Source: Prolixibacteraceae bacterium
GTDB lineage: Bacteria > Bacteroidota > Bacteroidia > Bacteroidales > Prolixibacteraceae
Assembly: GCA_019720755.1 (NCBI GenBank)
Contig: CP081303.1
Coordinates: forward strand, 248,001-312,000
Reading direction: 5' to 3'
DNA length: 64,000 nt
Shown: piece by piece, positions 46,801 through 53,420 of the stretch
How the letters are laid out: each line of letters opens with the position of its first letter
Numbering within the stretch: position 1 is the first letter of the stretch
The notes under the pieces: model-generated
Databases searched by the model: none
What the model saw: only the letters and a program-made list of their open reading frames with translations
What the model was told of the DNA's origin: nothing
Made by a program: the position numbers and the translations under genes

Positions 46801-48522
46801 GGTGGTTCCGATTAGTGGATCGGTCCAATCATAAGAAGAAAGGGCGATTTGCTTACCTGGCGTGAATTCTAGACTCCCATGTGTTCCAAAGTGACATATT
46901 GCATCTGCTTTAAACCCTTTTTGAATCCAAAGGTATGGGGCAATATACGCATGTGGAGGGGGTGTTTTTGCACCATGTATCAATTGAAACTGTTTTTTTC
47001 CTAATCCAGGAAGAGGCTGTGGTAGTAACACAACATTCCCAAATTGAACCCTTGAGATAGCCAAGTACTCTTTGCCATTTTTTAAAACGGACATATAGCT
47101 GCCTGGAGCTTTCCCATATTTATCTACCACTTCTTGGTATAGTGTTTGGGGAAAGGTTTGTCGACACCATTGCTCGTATGTTTTAGAAGATATTAGTTCA
47201 GGATCCCCGTTCTTTAAGTATTTTGAGAATGCTCCTTTTGCATAGGGTCCAAGGATGGGACCTTTGGTAAGAACTTCTTTTTCAAATTCTTTATAATCAG
47301 ATGGAAGTTGTCCTAAGTTATATCCTTCTTTTTTTAAACGACATAGAAGATTAAATATAGAAGGAAGGACTTCCATATTGGATGCAACAAGTGCATTTTT
47401 TCCTGGCCCCTTAAAATAAACTATAGCTAGTTTCTTATCGCTTTTTTTTTTATTTCGAAGTTGAAGATAATTGTGGACGATTTGACCAAATTTCTTTAAA
47501 CGTCCAGGAATTTCATCAAAAATCAAGTAACCATGATTGTCCTTAAATTGTGCAAATACCGCATATGGAACGATACCACCATCAAACTCGGGCATGGTTA
47601 CAGATTGACTTAAAAGCCCTCCAAACATGCCTTGTTTGTCTTTTAACCATTTTTCGTATGTAGTAAATACTGTGATTGGGCATAACACTGGGACATTTTG
47701 TTTTTTAAGATAGGCCAAAATATCTGAGGAAGATCCTCCACCCATAGACAGTCTACCGTGGGGTAGATAGATAATTAGATCGGGATCTATCTGTTTCATA
47801 TAATCTAATCGACCTGAGAATCCGGAAATTGGATATACATTTACATGATTACTAGAAAGCAGATCTACTATATCATCAATATGATCTCTGTTCGCATTGA
47901 AAGGACCAGGAACACTCGTGAAAAGTATAATCTTTTTTTGGCCTTTTTTATGGATGTGATTTTTAATACAGTACTTCTCAAAGTCAGAAACTTTCTCGAA
48001 TGCAACCTTGGGATCTTTATGAAATAAAACATTAGAGGCTATCTTCTTAGGAGGGATAATTGAGTCTACAAAAAGCCATTTACAATCAATCTTTTTCCTT
48101 ATATAATTGGTCATTTGTCGATAGTTCTTATTTCCTCCAAAAGATAGGTAGTCCGTAATTTTATCAAAAGGGTCTCCTTTAATGTTTGTGAGTTTTAGTG
48201 AGGGATTCGTAGAAGATTGTAAAAACACTTTACTCCCTTTTGTGGAAGCCATATTTATTTGATTCACATCTTCTTGAGAAAGACGTATTCCCATTCCAAA
48301 AATGAGTAACATGTCATATTGATCAAGGTTATTTAGAGATGCTTTATCTATGGAGGTTATCGTAACAAATGTATTATCATTTGATTTAGCGATCTTAGTA
48401 TATAAGAAGTTGGGGTAATTAATCAAACCAATCTTTGTTCTGCTTACTTTTGTAATATAAAAGGTAAGTAGTGCCGAGACTAGGATAATGGAACCTGCTA
48501 TTTTGAGTATTCTTTTTTTCAT
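43846..48522 (-). CDS. hmuS: CobN/Mg-chelatase H-like protein, HmuS heme dechelatase type
   Basis: ATG at 48522 (MKKRILKIAG) is preferred; an in-frame GTG lies 30 bases upstream. The 1558-residue protein matches CobN along its length: AIVYFKGPGKNALVASNMEVLPSI, HFGTHGSLEFTPGKQ (about 544-558), GGDPVTNPQTIPTGRNMYS, RIFGGVNGNYTTG and a C-terminal LLNPKYIQSYMKGGASSAENFAETF. CobN normally inserts cobalt with CobS and CobT; neither is present. In hmu loci the homologue HmuS is tied to heme use and reported to remove iron from heme. One membrane segment at each end, both with basic residues on the presumed cytosolic side, puts the body in the periplasm (inference). Confidence 0.88.
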   Translation of the reverse strand: MKKRILKIAGSIILVSALLTFYITKVSRTKIGLINYPNFLYTKIAKSNDNTFVTITSIDKASLNNLDQYDMLLIFGMGIRLSQEDVNQINMASTKGSKVFLQSSTNPSLKLTNIKGDPFDKITDYLSFGGNKNYRQMTNYIRKKIDCKWLFVDSIIPPKKIASNVLFHKDPKVAFEKVSDFEKYCIKNHIHKKGQKKIILFTSVPGPFNANRDHIDDIVDLLSSNHVNVYPISGFSGRLDYMKQIDPDLIIYLPHGRLSMGGGSSSDILAYLKKQNVPVLCPITVFTTYEKWLKDKQGMFGGLLSQSVTMPEFDGGIVPYAVFAQFKDNHGYLIFDEIPGRLKKFGQIVHNYLQLRNKKKSDKKLAIVYFKGPGKNALVASNMEVLPSIFNLLCRLKKEGYNLGQLPSDYKEFEKEVLTKGPILGPYAKGAFSKYLKNGDPELISSKTYEQWCRQTFPQTLYQEVVDKYGKAPGSYMSVLKNGKEYLAISRVQFGNVVLLPQPLPGLGKKQFQLIHGAKTPPPHAYIAPYLWIQKGFKADAICHFGTHGSLEFTPGKQIALSSYDWTDPLIGTTPHIYIYTISNVGEGVIAKRRSYGVLQTYLTPPFSEAKAAKEEEEIRQKLHKYTQATGALKSSYALSVKKLMVARGIHNELGLDSLITSPYSSEEMMRIDNYFEEIDHEKITQGLYTMGVPYTDKEVNQTILLMYQDALSNALMNIDIEKRKISKTSTRSKRNYYKQYVSTANKAMKQVLNHFTPLDVFKSLVNTDDIERANAWKLRSEEKSRLVMDSVHDNNSKKDTSLSDSLKIRKFVLEIMSEPAKRDFILKMESQKEFERALKLIDPKKSAMIRQMSKFIPEMKKAVEVANNSSVRKLLQWMQQEQWYTLVLKYTKDNGLLEEVKKEHIKHSEALLHKIENGTFSYLLKWDQKVISSSSLTILDSAYHDLLICRSHKKELSQLLDKNKQSSTKEITSFLKDNLDSRISFTKKELQKRSNKEQQFYNAVHEVEKTLFSIVKKRKQLKESPEYEMKAILNTLNGGYTPPSPGGDPVTNPQTIPTGRNMYSISAEYAPSKEAWEIGKKLASQMLIKYQNSHENQYPKKVSFTLWSSSFIETEGATIAQILYILGVEPIWDPFGRVSSIEIIPIERLQRPHIDVVIQTSGQLRDLAASRLFLIQKAIHLIASLPPSENNFVSQGVKKAEDELVKQGLSPVEAKAIAQQRIFGGVNGNYTTGIMDMVERGDQWNDRKQIANTYINNMGASYGNQEEWGAFKKEAFRSALQNTDVVIQPRQSNTWGALSLDHVYEFMGGINLAVKEVTGKEPEAYFNDFRNTSNPRIQNLKEAIWVESRTTLLNPKYIQSYMKGGASSAENFAETFRNTYGWNVMKPSVIDKHLWDELYDVYVQDKKHLGIHQFFEKENPYALQEITAVMLETVRKGMWNASVKQIETMTKLHAELVKSHKAACSEFVCNNPKLKTFIQKNLSKKDASQYSQNIERIRKLSQENRRQNIVLKKEKQHQQREYKKSKVSHSIPLKRIVIAIATILLILSILAFRRRQS

Positions 48523-48575
48523 CTTGATTGAAATTTGTAGAGAGTGTATCACTTCTAGTTGCCTTTGCGGTTAGA

Positions 48576-50117
48576 TTACTTCCTTCGTCTTTTTTTACGT
48601 TTTCTTGTTAAGATGTATTCTATTGTACCAGAGATTAGCATAAAGCAACTTAGTAGTCCTAAAAGAGGGACAATAAGAATATAAAAAGGTCCTATAATAG
48701 ATCTAAATATTCGACCATTATGTATTTCAAAAAGAAAATTCCATAAGGGTAGTTTGACATCCGCCTTAACAATATCTGGCATTGGGAAGACCTTTGACAG
48801 AGTTTTACCATCAGTATCACAAAGTCCTTTATAGTGTCCAAATATGTAGTTCTTTCCATCGGGAAGTTTTACATAAGAAGTTACAAATGTGGAGGCAGGC
48901 CTTCCTGGTTTCTTTTGCTTAGGAACTTTTAATATAGGTTTTGTGCGATTGCTTATCGGGTTCCATTCCCATAAACCAGAAAAAGAGCCTACAAGCCAAT
49001 TACCATTGTCTTTTTGTGTGAAAACGGTGGTTCCCATTCCAAAGATTGGGATAGGAATATCGAATTTTTCAAATGGACTTTTATGATCCTTGGGATTCCC
49101 ATACCATACACCATCTTTACAATCCAATAGAAGCTTTTCATTTTTATTATCGAAGTATCCATTTCTAATTTGATCGTGCCAAGGATTCTCTTTCTTTAAC
49201 AGATGAAACGTATTACCATGAAGATCTATATGAATAATAAGCATCATAAAGATTGGAGTCAAAAACATCCCAGTGATCGTGATGATAATAGAGAGAGGTA
49301 AAGAATACCAACCTATTTTTTTATGGTACTTTAAATAAAATGATCTCGCCTTTTTTTCACCATCTAATTTCTTCTTTTTCTTTCTATTTCGTTTCCATTT
49401 CTTTGGATAGTACCAAATGTAGAATGCTGAAATAGACAAAAAGAATAAAATAATACTAGCTATATCCCATACTATTCTTCCTGTCATTCCCCAAATACTT
49501 CCATCGTGAAGTTCAAAGAAAAGAGAGATTAAGGAGTAGTTTGCTTGTTGACTTTTTTTTAATAAAGTAATCTTCTTAAAATTAAGTGTATTGCTTTGAT
49601 AATTAGATTGGTATATATGTGATTTGGTTAATGTGTATATGTGTTGTTTACTTTTAGTAATTCGAATTATCTCATTATCATGAGTAGGTAATTTTATGGA
49701 ATTCCATTGGTTGTTGTCATATTTGAATAGACCTTGATTTGTCGCAGATATTAATATATCTTTTTCAGGAATATAGAGTATGTCATTACATCGTTTGCCC
49801 CAAGCAGATGTAGGATAGTCTCCAGCCATATAAGGCTGTAACTTCTTGTTTGACTTATTGTAGTGAAATACTCCTTGTCTCCCATATATAATCCATTTTA
49901 AAGAATCTGTTTGGATCGCTCCTTTTAAGCTTGAACGATTCCAATTATTGGGAATATATGTGTCGGGTATTAATTCTTTGGGAACCGAAATATTCTCAAT
50001 ATTTTGAGGGTGATTTAGTAAAATACCTGTGATACTCATGATTCCAAAAAATAGGATGAGAATGATTCCAAGGTATTTATGTGTGTACCTGCTTATCTTT
50101 AGAATTTTCTTCTTCAT
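48576..50117 (-). CDS. PepSY-associated membrane protein with internal duplication
   Basis: The 513-residue protein has four membrane segments: about 12-32 (THKYLGIILILFFGIMSITGILLNH), 205-235, 265-290 and 478-503. Each pair encloses a periplasmic region with short WxxG/GLFxYD-like strands (about 55-185 and 305-465) and ends at a matching motif, ELHDGSIWG and EIHNGRIF, so the protein is two copies of one unit. This is the PepSY_TM layout; FoxB, a relative, is an inner-membrane reductase of iron-siderophores with histidine-bound hemes. Membrane histidines (THKY, LNHP, KYHKK) are present. It lies 53 bases before hmuS, so a redox role in heme iron release is plausible but unproven. Confidence 0.75.
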   Translation of the reverse strand: MKKKILKISRYTHKYLGIILILFFGIMSITGILLNHPQNIENISVPKELIPDTYIPNNWNRSSLKGAIQTDSLKWIIYGRQGVFHYNKSNKKLQPYMAGDYPTSAWGKRCNDILYIPEKDILISATNQGLFKYDNNQWNSIKLPTHDNEIIRITKSKQHIYTLTKSHIYQSNYQSNTLNFKKITLLKKSQQANYSLISLFFELHDGSIWGMTGRIVWDIASIILFFLSISAFYIWYYPKKWKRNRKKKKKLDGEKKARSFYLKYHKKIGWYSLPLSIIITITGMFLTPIFMMLIIHIDLHGNTFHLLKKENPWHDQIRNGYFDNKNEKLLLDCKDGVWYGNPKDHKSPFEKFDIPIPIFGMGTTVFTQKDNGNWLVGSFSGLWEWNPISNRTKPILKVPKQKKPGRPASTFVTSYVKLPDGKNYIFGHYKGLCDTDGKTLSKVFPMPDIVKADVKLPLWNFLFEIHNGRIFRSIIGPFYILIVPLLGLLSCFMLISGTIEYILTRKRKKRRRK

Positions 50118-50291
50118 TAGAGTGTACTAGATTCCGTTAGAAATTGTTTAAAATATAATAGTGGTGTAGATAAACCAATGTAGATCTCTATGATAGTAGG
50201 TTCTATTGAGTCTTATCAAAGTAGAGAAGTGAGTTTTTAGTACTACTTGTTCGCTGCGGTATATGCCATAGAGATCATGATTGATTTATAT

Positions 50292-50367
50292 GATTTATTA
50301 TTTTGGTGTTGATTTATTATTTTGGTGTTGATTTATTATTTTGGTGTTGATTTATTATTTTGGTGTT
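50292..50367. repeat. Four perfect 19-bp tandem repeats at the 3' end of a lipoprotein gene
   Basis: Four identical units of GATTTATTATTTTGGTGTT run from 50292 to 50367, with a partial fifth. The first unit met in minus-strand reading codes for the last residues (KSTPK) and stop of the lipoprotein gene; the other three lie beyond the stop. Unit length is not a multiple of three. There are no spacers, so it is not a CRISPR array. Confidence 0.9.
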
Positions 50368-50921
50368 GATTTCTTATATGCAGTCATCTCTTCTTCGTAA
50401 CGACTCATTCGTGTGGGATCGATTTTCTGTCTCGGCGTAGAGGTCGTCACTGACATTACATTGAATGCAATAAAGATTTCAAATTCATCGGTGTCGGGAT
50501 AAAAGTATCCTGTGGCACTCGCTCCGCCAAGGCCATCCTTTGTTGGGTCTAGAGTTGTCGTTGCATTATTACAATAGAGTCTCGTTCTTTTCTCTCCATT
50601 TTTTATCTCTGTTCCCATAATTTGCAGATTTGCTCTGAAGTCAATCGCAAATGGCATATTTCCATACTTGAATTGATGGAATTCTAATACTATTTTTTTA
50701 GGCTTACTTTTATCATATTTAAAATAAAACTTTAGAGGAAGTCCATCCCCATGAGTTCTTGGTTCGCCTCCAATGAATGCTGCCGTGGTAAATAGTTCCG
50801 TTTGGTTAAAAAACTTTTCATACTTGGCAGTTTGATCGACTGCGACAACATCCTCTTCTTTTTTGGAACAAGAACAAAAGAGAATTGATATAAGAAATAA
50901 AGAGTATAGTAGTTGTTTCAT
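50355..50921 (-). CDS. Lipoprotein of the heme locus, calycin-like motif
   Basis: ATG at 50921 (MKQLLYSLFLISILFCSC) gives 188 residues with a lipobox Cys at about 16-18; upstream codons to 50984 have no signal-like features and are excluded. The mature part is beta-rich. IVLEFHQFKYGNMPFAID at about 77-94 closely resembles the calycin-like C-terminus of the preceding gene product (IELDGFKVGRMP). It is probably an outer-membrane or surface-exposed protein that works with HmuY. I do not know a named function. Its end is formed by a tandem repeat. Confidence 0.65.
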   Translation of the reverse strand: MKQLLYSLFLISILFCSCSKKEEDVVAVDQTAKYEKFFNQTELFTTAAFIGGEPRTHGDGLPLKFYFKYDKSKPKKIVLEFHQFKYGNMPFAIDFRANLQIMGTEIKNGEKRTRLYCNNATTTLDPTKDGLGGASATGYFYPDTDEFEIFIAFNVMSVTTSTPRQKIDPTRMSRYEEEMTAYKKSTPK

Positions 50922-50944
50922 TTTATTTTTGATGTTAACTGAAT

Positions 50945-50978
50945 TGTCAGGTAAAATCAAAATAGACCTTACCTGACA
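50945..50978 (-). other. Intercistronic hairpin between the two calycin-like lipoprotein genes
   Basis: TGTCAGGTAA and TTACCTGACA form a perfect 10-base-pair stem with a 14-base loop, between the stop of the larger lipoprotein gene and the start of the smaller. No T-tract follows on the minus strand, so it is more likely an RNA processing or stability element or a weak attenuator than a terminator. Confidence 0.5.
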
Positions 50979-51007
50979 GCTCAAGCGAAAAAAATGTATA
51001 CTAATTG

Positions 51008-52705
51008 TTATTGTATTCTGTTAAATACGATGTCTGCTTTAATGGTTTTCCAAAGAACATTGCCTGTTGAATGTATTTCAAAATAGAGTTTGTTGTTTTG
51101 TACATGCCCACTATAAGCTGCATCAAATCTAAATGTGAAAATACCCATATTCATCACTACCGCTTTTTTATAATTTCCGGCAAATACTTTTTCCCCATTT
51201 TGATTGGTAGTGTAATCAGCATCTTTTATATCAATAGAAACAGACCCAGGCATTCTTCCAACTTTGAAGCCATCAAGTTCTATATCCAACTTGTTATTGT
51301 CTTTCCAAGTAACTTTGAATGTCTTTTGAACGTTGTTGTATTTGTCACCATTCATTGTTGGCTCAAGTACTCCTGTGAAATGATTCATGTTAGGATCTAT
51401 TGCATCGGTATGAAGTTTAAAAGATTTCTTGTTGTCTACGATTTCGACGCTAAGTACATCTTTATTGTTCTCAAGAAACTTTTTTCCTTCTTTCGTTTCA
51501 CTAATTGTTTTGTCTATACTAATGGACCTTTTCTCTCCATTGGCATCTTTTTTGATCTTGGTTGGCAAAGTAAGTTTACAATTAGATAGGCCAGTTAATT
51601 TGAATACCATACTTGGCTGCCATTCAATAAGATTCTTCAAATTGAGACTTTTAAGTTTTGGTAGGTTCTCAAAGATTACTGCATTGAATGATAATTCATC
51701 AATCTTCTTCATAACAATCTCCTCTAAGTCTTCACAGCCTGAGATTGCCAATCCTGCAAAAGGTATCTCAATTCCCTTAATTCCTAGTTTATTAGACTTT
51801 GATAGGTCTATCTTTTTAATGCCCGGACACTGTCCCATGATCCAACTAAATAGATTTTCGATATTCGAAAAATCGATCTCAGCATCCGTGAAATCAACAT
51901 TGTTTATCATTACAGCACTTACACTAGGGTTGAATTTCAGGTAGCTAATCTTAGCTTGGTTTGCAAGATTTATATTTATAGCTCCTGTAACTTTACGAAT
52001 CACATATTGAATACCTTCAAGTGTTGTGATTTCTTCTGGGAATGGCATAAATAAATTACCAAGGTTAAATTCACCAGCCTCTTGTATTGTCAGCTCTTTC
52101 GATATATCAATCTGGTCAGAGTCTGTAAATAGACTTGCATATTGAGTTTTTAAGAAACTTCTTAATTGTATGTCTGGAATTGTTCTTAGTGTGGTATATT
52201 TAATCATTTTATCGACATTCATAATTTTCATGTCGATATCTTTGTGCTTAAGATAGAATTTTAGCACTTCATCATCATTATACTTGGCTGTTTCTGGAAG
52301 ATACAGTTTGTTGATTTGGTTTGATTGAAGTAGGTTACTGAATGAGTATAGCTTATTGCCTTGCAACTCCACTTTTGTTACCGTGGTAGGAAGTTTATTA
52401 AAATCAAATTCGGTAAAAAGATTGTCAGATAGATTGATTTCTTCTAAAGATGGAAATATATCTAAGCCCTTGTAGCTGCTTAATTGTTTTCCTGATAAAT
52501 TTAGAGTCTTTGTATTCTGGGCTTTGTCGTTCATCACCAGTTTATTGTTGGCATCGAATGAATAGCCCATCTCTTTTAAGATGGTTTGTAATTCACTGTT
52601 TTCAATTTTTTTCCCTATTGGGAGTGTGTCCTCATCTTTTTTACATGAGGTGAAACTCATTAGTATTGCAAGTGTTAAGACTAAGCTTATTTTAATTGTA
52701 CTCAT
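51008..52705 (-). CDS. Lipoprotein with leucine-rich repeats and calycin-like C-terminal domain
   Basis: The 565-residue protein has a lipobox (SFTSC, Cys at about 21). Residues about 65-130 and 230-390 contain irregular leucine-rich repeats (TKTLNLSGKQLSSYKGLDIF, LEEINLSDNLFTEFDF, KVELQGNKLYSF, LKSLNLKNL). The last 140 residues form a beta-barrel-like domain with FKVGRMP at 480-486, resembling Bacteroidota calycin-like lipoproteins. LRRs suggest binding of a host or environmental protein, the calycin part a small ligand. It lies 19 bases after hmuY, so a role in capturing a heme carrier is a reasonable guess. Confidence 0.68.
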   Translation of the reverse strand: MSTIKISLVLTLAILMSFTSCKKDEDTLPIGKKIENSELQTILKEMGYSFDANNKLVMNDKAQNTKTLNLSGKQLSSYKGLDIFPSLEEINLSDNLFTEFDFNKLPTTVTKVELQGNKLYSFSNLLQSNQINKLYLPETAKYNDDEVLKFYLKHKDIDMKIMNVDKMIKYTTLRTIPDIQLRSFLKTQYASLFTDSDQIDISKELTIQEAGEFNLGNLFMPFPEEITTLEGIQYVIRKVTGAININLANQAKISYLKFNPSVSAVMINNVDFTDAEIDFSNIENLFSWIMGQCPGIKKIDLSKSNKLGIKGIEIPFAGLAISGCEDLEEIVMKKIDELSFNAVIFENLPKLKSLNLKNLIEWQPSMVFKLTGLSNCKLTLPTKIKKDANGEKRSISIDKTISETKEGKKFLENNKDVLSVEIVDNKKSFKLHTDAIDPNMNHFTGVLEPTMNGDKYNNVQKTFKVTWKDNNKLDIELDGFKVGRMPGSVSIDIKDADYTTNQNGEKVFAGNYKKAVVMNMGIFTFRFDAAYSGHVQNNKLYFEIHSTGNVLWKTIKADIVFNRIQ

Positions 52706-52724
52706 AGTGTTTAAATATTGAGAC

Positions 52725-53420
52725 TTAATATGATAATTTATCGCATTTAAAACTGATAAGACCTCCTCTTTCCCCGATCTTCTTATACTGACTATACCAG
52801 CTAATAATCATGAGTTTATAGTATTCTTTTCCATCTGCAGAACGTACGATGTAAACATGATTAGACGTTATATAAGCAGGAGGTGGTCCCTTAAAACGTA
52901 GGGCATTACCCAGAAGAGCATTGGCTGTCGATTTCATCTGTTTGGGCCCTTCATTTGGATCGAACCACGGTTCATTATTTTGTTTGTAGAAATATGTATT
53001 CCACATTTGCTCACTCATTGTTATTTGATATTCTGTATCTTCTGTAAATTGTGCATCTGTGGGGATCTGATTGACTTTCATTATACTTTCATAGGGAATC
53101 TTCCCCATGTCGAATGCCCCAGCATTTCCATGACCACTTAAACCACTATTGGTTCGTATATTGTACCTATTGAATGCGATATCCCAATCCACTCGGTCTT
53201 TCTGTTCTCCCTCTATTAAAGTTGCTCCAATATCGACCAATGTGTCACTAGAACTAGTTGGATTTAGGTAAGTATCGCTTGCCAAATTATAGTAGAGCCA
53301 ATCATTTCCATAGGCTGTCTTTCTTGGAAGTGTTTTCCCTTCGAATGGTAATGCATCATATTTGACACAGCATGGAAGTAATGTGATGCAAAAAAGAATT
53401 TGGATATATAAGTTTTTCAT
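52725..53420 (-). CDS. hmuY: HmuY-family heme-binding lipoprotein
   Basis: The 231-residue protein has a lipobox (LLPCC, about 15-18) and the family hallmark RVDWDIAFNRYNIRTNSGLSGHGNAGAF at about 78-106, followed by YKLMIISWYSQY near the end. HmuY proteins are surface lipoproteins that take heme from host or environmental carriers and pass it to the HmuR receptor. The gene start overlaps the hmuR stop by one base (TAATG), so the two are translationally coupled. The heme ligands cannot be assigned without alignment, since HmuY homologues use either His or Met pairs. Confidence 0.9.
   Translation of the reverse strand: MKNLYIQILFCITLLPCCVKYDALPFEGKTLPRKTAYGNDWLYYNLASDTYLNPTSSSDTLVDIGATLIEGEQKDRVDWDIAFNRYNIRTNSGLSGHGNAGAFDMGKIPYESIMKVNQIPTDAQFTEDTEYQITMSEQMWNTYFYKQNNEPWFDPNEGPKQMKSTANALLGNALRFKGPPPAYITSNHVYIVRSADGKEYYKLMIISWYSQYKKIGERGGLISFKCDKLSY

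Noticed and set aside
43846-48522. Cobaltochelatase for cobalamin synthesis
   Set aside because: No CobS, CobT or other cobalamin genes are nearby, the protein has membrane anchors at both ends, and its neighbours are heme-uptake genes.
50292-50367. CRISPR array
   Set aside because: The 19-base units are contiguous with no spacers, and no cas genes are in the window.
51071-51944. Two plus-strand frames of about 170 codons opposite the LRR lipoprotein gene
   Set aside because: They are antisense shadows of a well supported lipoprotein gene and have no signal, domain or ribosome site of their own.
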